Below, in pieces: positions 34,533 through 42,140 of a DNA stretch of 52,723 bases; the first letter of the stretch is position 1; each line of letters begins with the position of its first letter. The DNA comes from JAXLQL01 sp046331625 (GTDB lineage: Bacteria > Acidobacteriota > Terriglobia > Bryobacterales > Bryobacteraceae): NCBI GenBank assembly GCA_046331625.1, contig JAXLQL010000040.1:1-52723 (forward strand), read 5' to 3'. The notes under the pieces were generated by a model. That model was not told the DNA's origin. It did no database searches and worked only from the letters and a program-made list of their open reading frames with translations. The position numbers and the translations under genes are program-made.

Positions 34533-34766
34533 ATGCGCCAGCGAGCCGAAGAGTTGGTGGGTGCGGAATGGGCGGAATGGTATTTCATGACGCCCGAGGA
34601 GCGGTGGCGCGAGTCAGAGAAACTGTGGGAAGTCTTCTTCTCGCTAGGAGGTTCACTCGAGCCTGAACCCGATACTCAAAGCCCTTTCTTCGATGCGGAA
34701 GAATGGCGTGCGCTGTCTGCTGATGGGCGGCCAAGCGTGCGTGTTCTACGGCGCGGCCCAGTTTAG
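34533..34766 (+). CDS. Small acidic hypothetical protein overlapping a nucleotidyltransferase gene
   Basis: A 77-residue acidic protein: AEWYFMTPEERWRESEKLW forms one amphipathic helix, then GGSLEPEPDTQSPFFDAEEW. AGAAGG (34521-34526) stands 6 bases before the ATG at 34533, so this start is preferred over the ATG at 34527, which touches the same ribosome site. The last 74 bases overlap the next gene in another frame. Small acidic protein first, nucleotidyltransferase second, in overlap, resembles a toxin-antitoxin layout, but no known antitoxin family is recognised. Confidence 0.6.
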   Translation: MRQRAEELVGAEWAEWYFMTPEERWRESEKLWEVFFSLGGSLEPEPDTQSPFFDAEEWRALSADGRPSVRVLRRGPV

Positions 34767-35397
34767 CCGCGATCTCGATCTGGCGATTGCGCCGCACCAG
34801 GCGAATGTGGAGAGGCTTCGAGCTGCGATGGACGAACTCGACGCGCGGCATGTGGAAGTTCCGGAGCTGGGGCTGCCGGTGTTGGCTCGTGGACACGCCG
34901 TTCACTTCCGATGCCAGCGCGAAGATGTTCGGGGTTTGCGCATCGATGTGATGTCGGCGATGCGTGGGTTGCCTTCCTTCGAACAATTGTGGGACCGGCG
35001 GACGGTGATCGAGTTCGACGGCGTGCCGGTCGACATGCTTTCCCTGCCTGACTTGGTGGCGGCGAAGAAGACGCAACGCCTGAAAGACTGGCCGATGATC
35101 CAGAGATTGGTGGAGCGGTCGTACCTCGCCGCGAAGCAGCCCAGCGAAGCGGAGATTCGTTTCTGGCTGGCTGAACTTCGGACTCCGGAATTGTTGCTGG
35201 AAGTAGCGGAGCGCTTTCCAGAGGAGGCGGCTGGTTGCGAGCGAGGGGCGGCGAAGGCTGCTTTGAACGGAGACTTGGCTGAGGTGGAAGCGGCGCTCGC
35301 CGCGGAGGAAGCAGCGGAGCGCGAGGTGGACCGGATCCACTGGGCTCCGCTGAAGAAGGAGATCGAAGCTTTTCGACGGGACCGTTCGCGGGGATAG
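34693..35397 (+). CDS. Nucleotidyltransferase-fold protein (AbiEii-like)
   Basis: A 234-residue protein. The core reads GVRCLLMGGQACVFYG followed by AAQFSRDLDLAI, the GG-x-A and (S/T)xDxD pattern of minimal nucleotidyltransferases, so both metal-binding acids are kept. A later strand LRIDVMSAMRG offers the third acid, and VDMLSLPDLVAAKKTQRLKDW is the conserved end of the domain with its lysines. The C-terminal ~70 residues are Glu/Ala-rich helices. The start is uncertain: ATG 34693 is used, but LNPILKALSS is in frame before it and would start from CTG. It may modify a tRNA or protein with nucleotides, as MNT/AbiEii toxins do; the target is unknown. Confidence 0.65.
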   Translation: MRKNGVRCLLMGGQACVFYGAAQFSRDLDLAIAPHQANVERLRAAMDELDARHVEVPELGLPVLARGHAVHFRCQREDVRGLRIDVMSAMRGLPSFEQLWDRRTVIEFDGVPVDMLSLPDLVAAKKTQRLKDWPMIQRLVERSYLAAKQPSEAEIRFWLAELRTPELLLEVAERFPEEAAGCERGAAKAALNGDLAEVEAALAAEEAAEREVDRIHWAPLKKEIEAFRRDRSRG

Positions 35398-35431
35398 GAA
35401 CAAGCGCGGGCGCTGCGGTGTCTGTTGGTTC

Positions 35432-36058
35432 ATGTGGAGAGCGTTGTTCGCGAGCCGGTGGTTTCCACCGGTGTTGGCGCTCACGCAGACGCTGCGGCAT
35501 GCGGCAATGCTCGGATATGGCTACTGGCTGGTCCAGCAGAACGCGCCTGGCTTCGACGTTCTGGATTTCATTCGGCGCGACTGGGCTCGACCGCTGTTCG
35601 AGCCATTCGGATTCTGCGGTGAATGGGCGCGCTATGCTTCGCTCCAAACAGCAGTCCTCGGGCTGGACTTCCCAGTTTACGCCGCCGCTACGGTGCTACA
35701 CGGGATCATATCTGCACAGCCGAGCTGCGTTGACGCGTTGACTACTCCGCGAGGGCACCTGATCACCACTTCGCTCGCGCTTCCCGTTTGGCTGCTCATC
35801 GGCTTCAGCATTCGGCGCATGGTGCAACAGCGGTGGCGGCATCTCGCCACTACGAGTTGGCTGCGCTGCCTGCTTGCCCTCGCAATCTTGCCGGCGGCTT
35901 TCTGCCTTTTCCTTCTTGCGCTGTCGTTGATCGCTCTTGCGGTTTCGGGCACCGGTGACGCTATACGTTTGCTCGGACTCGGGGCATGGTTCACATACGC
36001 CGGCGCCCTCGCCGCAGAGCGCCTCCGCGTCTGGCCATTCCACAAGCTGCCCGGCTGA
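35432..36058 (+). CDS. Integral membrane protein of unknown function
   Basis: A 208-residue protein with four or five predicted membrane segments, among them ITTSLALPVWLLIGFSI, CLLALAILPAAFCLFLLALS and LLGLGAWFTYAGALAA. No family signature is recognised. The ATG at 35432 follows the nucleotidyltransferase stop by 34 bases, and the epimerase gene starts 22 bases after its end, so all may be on one transcript. The hydrophobic pattern and absence of stops support a real gene. Confidence 0.6.
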   Translation: MWRALFASRWFPPVLALTQTLRHAAMLGYGYWLVQQNAPGFDVLDFIRRDWARPLFEPFGFCGEWARYASLQTAVLGLDFPVYAAATVLHGIISAQPSCVDALTTPRGHLITTSLALPVWLLIGFSIRRMVQQRWRHLATTSWLRCLLALAILPAAFCLFLLALSLIALAVSGTGDAIRLLGLGAWFTYAGALAAERLRVWPFHKLPG

Positions 36059-36080
36059 CCTTGGCGACAATAGAAGTATC

Positions 36081-37049
36081 GTGAAAATCGTGATCCCCGG
36101 CGGGACCGGCCAAGTGGGAACACTCCTCGCGCGCGCCATGGCCGCGGATGGGCACACCGTCACCGTCCTGAGCCGCCGCGCGGAGAGCCATGCCGCCGGT
36201 CGCTGGCGGACCGTAGCCTGGGACGCACGAACCCTCGGCGAATGGGCCCGCGAAATCGACGGCGCAGACGTCGTGATCAACATGGCCGGACGCAGCGTCG
36301 ATTGCCGCTACACTCCCGCCAACCGCAAGGCGATCTTTGACTCGCGTGTCGACTCCACGCGGGCCGTGGGACAGGCGATCGCGCGCGCCGAGCGGCCACC
36401 GCGCGTGTGGCTGCAGGCGAGCACAGCCACTGTCTACGCGCACCGATACGACTCGCCGAATGACGAAGCATCCGGAGTGATCGGCGGCAGTGAGCCCGGC
36501 GCACCGGACACGTGGCGCTTCAGCATTGACGTGGTGAAACAGTGGGAACAAGCGGCCAACGAGGCCGCCACACCGCAGACGCGCAAGGTGCTGTTGCGGT
36601 CCGCAATGACGATGAGTCCGGACCGCGGCGGCGTCTTCGACACGCTCCTGCGGCTGGTGCGGTTCGGGCTCGGCGGGCAGAGTGGCGATGGGCGGCAATA
36701 CGTATCGTGGATCCACGGCCGCGATTTCGTTCGCGCCGTCTACTTTCTGATCGGGCGCGAAGACATCAGCGGCGCGGTGAATCTCTCGTCGCCGAACCCG
36801 GTACCCAATGCCCGGTTCATGCGCGAGTTGCGCGAAGCTTGGGGAACGCGCATCGGGCTCCCTGCTTCGAACTGGATGCTCGAAATGGGCGCGTTCTTCT
36901 TGCGCACCGAGACGGAGCTGATCTTGAAAAGCCGCCGCGTAACGCCCGGCCGAATGCTCGATGCCGGATTCTGTTTCGAGTTTCCCGAGTGGGCGGGCGC
37001 CGCGTTGGATCTGTGCGAGCGCTGGCGTGCAAGAGGTCCGAAGCCGTGA
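36081..37049 (+). CDS. TIGR01777 family NAD(P)-dependent epimerase (SDR39U1-like)
   Basis: A 322-residue protein. The N-terminal Rossmann motif is MKIVIPGGTGQVGTLLARAM, VVINMAGRSVDCRYTPANRK is the family hallmark, and LQASTATVYAHRYD carries the catalytic Ser/Tyr region of extended SDR enzymes. A C-terminal DUF1731-like helix bundle ends near WAGAALDLCERWRAR. The start is GTG at 36081, at the first beta strand. The family is related to cell-division protein YfcH, and its substrate is not known. Its stop overlaps the start of the next small gene by one base (TGATG), so they are coupled. Confidence 0.88.
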   Translation: MKIVIPGGTGQVGTLLARAMAADGHTVTVLSRRAESHAAGRWRTVAWDARTLGEWAREIDGADVVINMAGRSVDCRYTPANRKAIFDSRVDSTRAVGQAIARAERPPRVWLQASTATVYAHRYDSPNDEASGVIGGSEPGAPDTWRFSIDVVKQWEQAANEAATPQTRKVLLRSAMTMSPDRGGVFDTLLRLVRFGLGGQSGDGRQYVSWIHGRDFVRAVYFLIGREDISGAVNLSSPNPVPNARFMRELREAWGTRIGLPASNWMLEMGAFFLRTETELILKSRRVTPGRMLDAGFCFEFPEWAGAALDLCERWRARGPKP

Positions 37050-37240
37050 TGGCCCGGGTTCCACGCGACTATCTCATCCGCAGTGCCATTAGCTGGGCCG
37101 CGATTGTCTGCTCGTGGGTGCTGGTGGACGCTGTGTTTCGTGGGCGTGCCTGGTCATACGGCCTCGAAGTGAAGCTTGGAGCAGCGCTGGTTGGCTTCGT
37201 TATTCAAGGCTTGTGGCGCGGCGGCTGGTTGAAATCCTGA
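37049..37240 (+). CDS. Small two-helix membrane protein
   Basis: A 63-residue protein with two membrane segments (SAISWAAIVCSWVLVDAVF and VKLGAALVGFVIQGLW) joined by a short basic loop. The ATG at 37049 shares its A with the TGA of the epimerase gene, so translation is coupled. No family is recognised. A strong hairpin follows the stop codon at once. Confidence 0.6.
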   Translation: MARVPRDYLIRSAISWAAIVCSWVLVDAVFRGRAWSYGLEVKLGAALVGFVIQGLWRGGWLKS

Positions 37241-37273
37241 TCCCGCTACCGGACCCCGAGTCCGGCAGCGGGA
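37241..37273. terminator. Hairpin between convergent genes, likely bidirectional terminator
   Basis: TCCCGCTACCGGAC (37241-37254) pairs with GTCCGGCAGCGGGA (37260-37273) across a 5-base loop, with one A-C mismatch in a 14-base stem. It lies between the plus-strand gene ending at 37240 and the minus-strand gene ending at 37284. There is no T run, so it would be a GC-rich, non-classical terminator or an RNA-stabilising stem. Confidence 0.6.
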
Positions 37274-37283
37274 CCAGGCGACA

Positions 37284-39155
37284 TCAGTTCGAGTTGTTGC
37301 CTGAGTTCGGATCGTTCAGAGCGCTATCCACCGTGAACGTCCCGTTCGTCGCGTTGGACGTCGTGACGTTGAACGTGACGGAGCCATTCTTGAAGATTGT
37401 CCCGAGCGAGCAGTTCAGGTGCCCGCTGTTGAGAACGTTCTTGACGGAGCAGGTAATGTCCGTGCCGGTGATCGAGTTGGAGGGCAAAATCCCCCGGACC
37501 GTAACCGCGGTCGTGTTGTCCTGGCCAAAGTTCGTCACCGTGACGCGGTGCTGGTTCCCGGTGCGCGTCACCTGAATGCCCATGTCCGCCGCTTCGGAGA
37601 TGAAGGCGACCGCGCCGGTCTGAGCGCCACTGATCGAGTTGACGCGGGCCGGCAGATCCGCGCTTTGTGTGCGGAACATCAGCACCGCACGTGAATCGGC
37701 TGCGGCGATCTCGGGAAAGACCTCACCAGATGAGCCGCCGAACCTCGTCGAAAGGACACGGCGCAATTGCGAGTCGAACTTCACGATGAAGGCGTCGGTG
37801 CCACCGCCGATACCGGGAATCGCGTTGATCGCCGGGAAGGACCCGGAGCCCGTGGCGCCGGTCAGATAGAAGTCGCTGGCGCGGCCGGTCAATTTGGTCA
37901 GCGAGCCGCTGCCCGTAGTGCCTGGCACATAAGTGCCGATCAGCAGTTGCTGGCCGTCAGGTGAGAACTTGCCGAGATAGATGTCATTGCCGCTGTTGGC
38001 AAAAGATCCGGCGCCGGCTATCGGCAGATTCGGGCTGGTGGCTGCAACCACCGGATTGCCGAAGCCATCCACCGCGACGCCATTCGCCTCCACTCCGCCG
38101 AGGAAAGTCGCGAACGGGATGTTCGACCCGTCCGGCAGGATCTTCAGGAGAAAAGCGTCTGAAGCTCCGCCCTCGTATTGCGACAGAAACGCTTGGCGCG
38201 GCTCGAATTGCGGTCCGGTGGAGCCGCATACCCAAGCGTTGCCCGAGTTGTCCACCGCCAGGAAGGGTGAGCCGATTTCGTTACCGGTGACGATCGAATA
38301 CACGAGATTCGTGCCCTGCGGATTCACGCGAATGACGAACAAATGCGGAAGCCCGGAAACGAGGCTGCCGAAGTTTCCAGTGGCGGGAAACGAGTTGGAC
38401 GTAGTAGTTCCAGAGACGTAGAGAGATCCTGTACGATCAGCCACGATCTGGCCCACAACATTGCTCGGGCCGGGCCGAATGCAGAGCGTGTAGGCACGAG
38501 TTGTCAGGTCCGGGTTGAGTTTCGCTACCACGATCTCGTTCCCAGGGACGGATCCGATCACCGATGCCCCAGGCGGGCAAGCCGCCGCCGTTGCGAAGTA
38601 GACGTTCCCGGTGGAGTCCACGGCAAGGCGTTCGACAGGGGAAGCGTTCTCGGGAAAGGGGACGGTGCTCGATAGCACCACACCCTGCGGGTTGACCTTG
38701 TTCACAATGTTCGTGCCGCTGACCGACACGTAGGCGTTGCCCGAGTCGTCAGCGGCGAATCCGGCCACCAGGCTCGGAAGGTATCGAGACGCCGTGACCA
38801 CAGGATCGATCACCAGCGCATGCGTCCGGTCATGCGCGGCGACCTCGAACCCAACCGCCCCATCACGCCGGATCCGGAACCGGCTCTCGACAAAGCTGCG
38901 GGAACCACCAATTACCTGATACGTCACCGGCGCACTATGGCGCAGCTCCGACCCATTGCGCCGGCGGACCAACAGATCCCCCCGCGCGTCCAGACGGACA
39001 TCGCCGTCGAAGCGAAGCGCGATTTGGGCAGGATCGGCTCCGGGTGCCAGTACAAGATCGTACTCGATAGCATCAAGCCTCGCCGGCGCCGGATAAACAT
39101 CCGCGCGCACCTGCGGGACCGTGAGAAGAGCGAGCGAAAGCACGTTGTGAATCAT
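37284..39155 (-). CDS. Secreted SBBP/beta-propeller protein, paralogue of 43512-45443
   Basis: A 623-residue exported protein. The signal peptide starts MIHNVLSLALLTVPQVRA. Residues ~20-140 form a beta-sandwich of the DUF7948 type (EYDLVLAPGADPAQIALRFD, LRHSAPVTYQV, FEVAAHDRTHALVIDPVV). Residues ~150-520 carry repeated SBBP-like blades (DDSGNAYVSVSGTN, FATFLGGVEANGVAVDGFGN, YLGKFSPDGQQLLIGTYVPG). A C-terminal beta domain includes HRVTVTNFGQDNTTAVTVRG. Such proteins are probably cell-surface; function unknown. The ATG at 39155 is chosen for its signal peptide. It shares whole-length similarity and upstream DNA with the gene at 43512. Confidence 0.85.
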   Translation of the reverse strand: MIHNVLSLALLTVPQVRADVYPAPARLDAIEYDLVLAPGADPAQIALRFDGDVRLDARGDLLVRRRNGSELRHSAPVTYQVIGGSRSFVESRFRIRRDGAVGFEVAAHDRTHALVIDPVVTASRYLPSLVAGFAADDSGNAYVSVSGTNIVNKVNPQGVVLSSTVPFPENASPVERLAVDSTGNVYFATAAACPPGASVIGSVPGNEIVVAKLNPDLTTRAYTLCIRPGPSNVVGQIVADRTGSLYVSGTTTSNSFPATGNFGSLVSGLPHLFVIRVNPQGTNLVYSIVTGNEIGSPFLAVDNSGNAWVCGSTGPQFEPRQAFLSQYEGGASDAFLLKILPDGSNIPFATFLGGVEANGVAVDGFGNPVVAATSPNLPIAGAGSFANSGNDIYLGKFSPDGQQLLIGTYVPGTTGSGSLTKLTGRASDFYLTGATGSGSFPAINAIPGIGGGTDAFIVKFDSQLRRVLSTRFGGSSGEVFPEIAAADSRAVLMFRTQSADLPARVNSISGAQTGAVAFISEAADMGIQVTRTGNQHRVTVTNFGQDNTTAVTVRGILPSNSITGTDITCSVKNVLNSGHLNCSLGTIFKNGSVTFNVTTSNATNGTFTVDSALNDPNSGNNSN

Positions 39156-39220
39156 GCTCGCCAGTATGCGGCTGAAGAGCAGTGGGAGTCGTGAGGGAGA
39201 AGTAAAAGTTCGGTAAAGAT
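39156..39220 (-). repeat. Upstream element shared with the paralogous propeller gene
   Basis: The 65 bases before the ATG on the minus strand match 43446-43511 at about 54 of 66 aligned positions. The longest exact runs are TTTACTTCTCCCTCACGACT (20 of a 24-base run) and CAGCCGCATACT. In-frame conservation of codons is not the cause, because no start codon is available in it. It probably carries the promoter and leader, duplicated with the gene. Confidence 0.6.
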
Positions 39221-39229
39221 GTACCGAAC

Positions 39230-39904
39230 CTATTCCGTCTGTTCTTCCACCATCACGTAGGCCCGCACCGGGAACGTCGCGCCGCCCTTCCACGCAATCG
39301 GCACCGCATGCAGAAACCCGCCGCTTGCCGGAACCGACGCGAGGTTGGTCATGTGCTCGCAAACCGGGACCCCTGCCCCGAGCAGAATCGTATGCGCGGG
39401 CCGAGCCGGCTCCTCGATGTCATCGACGTTCAACGAATCGATCCCCACGAACAACGCCCCGCCTCGCACCAGCATCTCGCACGCTTCGGGCCGAAGGTAA
39501 GGGTTGGGGAGGAAGTAGCGCTCCGAGCCCCAGTGGCGTGACCAGTCGGTCCGTACGAGCACGGCCTTGCCCTCCGGATCGATCGCCGCGAACGCATCGA
39601 TGCCGATGCCTCGGTCGGACCCGCGCGCGTCCACGACCACGCACGGAACGTGCGCCAGCCGATACAGCGGGAGCCCGGCGAGATCGAGTGCGCCGCGATG
39701 GCGATGGATCGGCGCGTCCACATAGGTCCCCGTGTTGCCACACAGGTGCAGCGACGCGATGTAGAACTCCGCCTTGCCCTCATATCGTGGGCGCGACGTA
39801 TCGTAGTCCCAAAGCACCTCGGCACGAGGTTCGGGCAATCCGGGATACGTCTTCATCCCGGCTTCGATCGCATGGCTGACTTCAATGAACCGCGAGACGC
39901 GCAC
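39230..39904 (-). CDS. Cyclase family protein (kynurenine formamidase-like)
   Basis: A 224-residue metal-dependent hydrolase of the cyclase family (PF04199). The signature loop reads NTGTYVDAPIHRH where most members have HxGTHxDxPxHF, so Asn and Tyr replace two usual metal-site histidines near residues 57 and 60. EVSHAIEAGMKTYPGLP opens the fold, and GALFVGIDSLNVDD and HTILLGAGVPVCEHMTNL follow in the second half. Related enzymes are formamidases, isatin hydrolases and other amide/lactam hydrolases; these substitutions make a distinct substrate likely. GTG at 39904 is used, with GGGGAG close before it. The gene is divergent from the purine permease, 125 bases between starts. Confidence 0.82.
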   Translation of the reverse strand: MRVSRFIEVSHAIEAGMKTYPGLPEPRAEVLWDYDTSRPRYEGKAEFYIASLHLCGNTGTYVDAPIHRHRGALDLAGLPLYRLAHVPCVVVDARGSDRGIGIDAFAAIDPEGKAVLVRTDWSRHWGSERYFLPNPYLRPEACEMLVRGGALFVGIDSLNVDDIEEPARPAHTILLGAGVPVCEHMTNLASVPASGGFLHAVPIAWKGGATFPVRAYVMVEEQTE

Positions 39905-39988
39905 GTCTCCCCTTTGCGGAGTGATTCCCTCTACGGCTGGCGTGAATCTTGATTGTAAGCCAGAGCGCCGGCCACGCGACTCCTATAC

Positions 39989-40030
39989 TGGAGAGTCTCT
40001 CTCCATGTCAGACTGGAGAGTCCCTCTCCA
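39989..40030 (+). promoter_or_regulatory. Tandem hairpins covering the ribosome site of the purine permease
   Basis: Two perfect 17-base inverted repeats follow each other 25 bases apart: TGGAGAGTCTCTCTCCA (39989-40005) and TGGAGAGTCCCTCTCCA (40014-40030). The second holds the GGAGAG ribosome site (40015-40020) and its last base is the A of the ATG at 40030, so the ribosome site is fully paired in the folded RNA. The first unit also ends in ATG, but out of frame. TATACT at 39984-39989 may be the -10 box. The pair could be a double operator in DNA or a translation switch in RNA. Confidence 0.65.
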
Positions 40031-41337
40031 TGAGGCCGCGGATCGAACGCTACTTCGAACTGGCCGCGCTCGGCACCACGCTGCGAACCGAGGTGTTGGC
40101 CGGATGCACCACGTTCTTCACGATGGCCTACATTATCTTCGTGAATCCATCGATCCTGTCCGCGGCAGGGATGCCTGCGGCAGCGGTGATGGCGGCCACA
40201 TGCGCAGCGGCAGGCTTGGCGAGCATCCTCATGGGAGTGGCCGCGCGCTATCCGATTGCGCTCGCGCCAGGCATGGGCTTGAACGCGTACTTCGCCTACG
40301 CCGTGTGCCAGGGGATGCACGTCGCTTGGCAGACGGCGCTCGGAGCGGTGTTTCTCTCGGGTGCGGCGTTCCTGCTGCTGACGCTGGCCGGAGTGCGCGA
40401 GCGATTGCTGCGTGCGTTCCCGCGCGAACTCTACTCGGCGATAGCGACGGGCATCGGATTCTTCATCGCCTTCATCGGCCTGCGCAATGCCGGGCTCGTC
40501 GTGGCCGATCCGGCCACGTTCGTCAAGCTCGGAAGCCTTCGCGCACCGGCTACGTTGCTCGCGCTCGGTGGGCTGGTGCTGATGGCAGTGCTCCGTGCCC
40601 GGGGAGTGCGTGCGGCGATCCTCATCGGCATGGCGTTGACGACCGCGGTTGCGGCGCTGAGTGGGCAAGTGAAGTGGTCGCCCGCTCCGGAGGGATGGCA
40701 CGCGCTGGGCGACACGGCGTTTCATCTCGACATCCCCGCTGCGTTGCGGCTCGGCTTGGCCGACATCTTCTTCGTCTTTCTCTTCGTCGACCTGTTCGAC
40801 AATCTGGGAACGATGGTGGCAGTGAGCAAGCAGGCGGGGATGATTCGCGAGAATGGCGAGATCCCGCGCGCGAATCGGATCCTGCTTTCCGACGCGATCG
40901 CCACGATGGCGGGCGCGTTGTTCGGTACGTCCACCGTGGTGAGCTACATCGAAAGCACTGCAGGACTGGCCGTGGGCGGCCGCTCGGGCCTCACGGCCGT
41001 TGTTACCGGAGCGCTGTTTCTACTGGCCCTGCCGCTAGCTCCGCTGGCGGGTGCGATACCGGCTGCAGCAACCGCGCCGGCGCTGATCCTGGTGGGCGCG
41101 GAGATGGCATCAGGCACGGCGGAGATCCCGTGGCGCAATGCCGCCATTGCGATTCCCGCGTTCGTCACGATGCTCGCAATCCCGCTCACCTTCTCCATCG
41201 CCAATGGGCTGGCGGTAGGCTTCTGCCTGTACACGCTGATCCAAGTGGGGCGCGGCGCCGCCAGGGAAGTTCCGGTGACCGTGTACGCAATTACCGCACT
41301 GTTCTTGCTGCGATTCCTCTATGTCGCAGGGGAGTAG
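40030..41337 (+). CDS. NCS2 family purine permease (AzgA/PbuG-like)
   Basis: A 435-residue membrane protein of the nucleobase-cation-symporter 2, AzgA branch. It has the opening pattern TTLRTEVLAGCTTFFTMAYI followed by NPSIL, then ALAPGMGLNAYFAY and FVDLFDNLGTMVAVSKQAGM, all conserved among hypoxanthine/guanine/adenine permeases. FGTSTVVSYIESTAGLAVGG is the characteristic TSxxxYIES loop. The start is the ATG at 40030, inside the second hairpin; the longer frame upstream is not protein-like. Cargo is purine bases; the cyclase beside it, divergently expressed, could act on a related nitrogen ring compound, which is speculation. Confidence 0.92.
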   Translation: MRPRIERYFELAALGTTLRTEVLAGCTTFFTMAYIIFVNPSILSAAGMPAAAVMAATCAAAGLASILMGVAARYPIALAPGMGLNAYFAYAVCQGMHVAWQTALGAVFLSGAAFLLLTLAGVRERLLRAFPRELYSAIATGIGFFIAFIGLRNAGLVVADPATFVKLGSLRAPATLLALGGLVLMAVLRARGVRAAILIGMALTTAVAALSGQVKWSPAPEGWHALGDTAFHLDIPAALRLGLADIFFVFLFVDLFDNLGTMVAVSKQAGMIRENGEIPRANRILLSDAIATMAGALFGTSTVVSYIESTAGLAVGGRSGLTAVVTGALFLLALPLAPLAGAIPAAATAPALILVGAEMASGTAEIPWRNAAIAIPAFVTMLAIPLTFSIANGLAVGFCLYTLIQVGRGAAREVPVTVYAITALFLLRFLYVAGE

Positions 41338-41440
41338 AACGCCCTGATAGGGTGATTCAGGTAGCCTGCTCGGGTGTTCCTCCGCGCGCAATTCTCGCGC
41401 GCCGGGTCGATGATCGGATGAGTGGTCAAGGAGGACCGCC

Positions 41441-42133
41441 ATGGACTGGAATCTTCTGCTCAATCCGTTTACGATCATGTCCGTGTTGTTGTGCGTGATG
41501 GCAGTGGGATGGTGTGTGGTGCTGCTGCCGCGCCTGCGCTTCGGCAAAGACCGGTTTCTGGTAGCGATGGTGGGCCTGTTATCGGTGCACCACGGAGCGC
41601 GTATCATGGCCGAACTCGGAGGTTGGCTGGGGCACGCGACCCCGGGTTTGGGTCCGGCCGGAACCTTCGTCATCACGGGTATCTATGCGGCGGTGGTGTT
41701 GGCTGTGAACTACTACACGGCCGAGCATAGGAGCATCCGTTATCAGTTGCGGCTTTCCGAGGCCCGCGAGGCGTTGCCTGCGCTGAGCCCCGTTCCGGTG
41801 AACATGCTGCAGCAGCAGGAGATGTCACACGCGTTGCTCGAGAGCTCTCCCCTGCCGATGTACGCGCTCGATCCCACCGGTGCAATCTGCTATTGGAACT
41901 CAGCGGCCGAGAGGCTGTTCGGATGGAGCCGCTCGGAGGTGTTGGGGCAGCGCTTGCCGGAACTGAACTCGATCGTGACGCGGGAGTCCAGCGAAGCGCA
42001 GCGGACGCTCAAGACGAAGGATGGAACCGAGCTCCGAGCTGGCGTGTGGACAGCGCCGATGCGGATGAGTGGAGACGCCATGCGCGGAACGCTCACCATC
42101 GTGTCGAGCCATCAGGCAATGTCGGGCTGCTGA
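41441..42133 (+). CDS. Membrane-anchored PAS-domain protein
   Basis: A 230-residue protein. Three membrane segments are seen in the first ~95 residues (NPFTIMSVLLCVMAVGWCVV, RFLVAMVGLLSVHHGAR, FVITGIYAAVVLAVNYYT). A short linker leads to one PAS domain (~125-225; ALLESSPLPMYALDPTGAIC, NSAAERLFGWSRSEVLGQRL). There is no kinase, GGDEF or other output domain and the gene stops after the PAS core. It could be a sensor that works through a partner, or a truncated sensor kinase. A partner gene is not visible: the next gene is convergent. AAGGAGG lies 8 bases before the ATG. Confidence 0.75.
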   Translation: MDWNLLLNPFTIMSVLLCVMAVGWCVVLLPRLRFGKDRFLVAMVGLLSVHHGARIMAELGGWLGHATPGLGPAGTFVITGIYAAVVLAVNYYTAEHRSIRYQLRLSEAREALPALSPVPVNMLQQQEMSHALLESSPLPMYALDPTGAICYWNSAAERLFGWSRSEVLGQRLPELNSIVTRESSEAQRTLKTKDGTELRAGVWTAPMRMSGDAMRGTLTIVSSHQAMSGC

Positions 42134-42140
42134 GCCCCGA

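Noticed and set aside
39989..40030. CRISPR-like or purine-riboswitch interpretation of the tandem 17-base units
   Set aside because: There are only two units without a spacer array, and the conserved loops of the purine riboswitch are absent.
39885..41498. Open frame of 537 codons beginning before the purine permease
   Set aside because: It is an out-of-frame shadow of the NCS2 permease, rich in Arg/Gly/Ser; only the permease frame shows membrane helices and family motifs.
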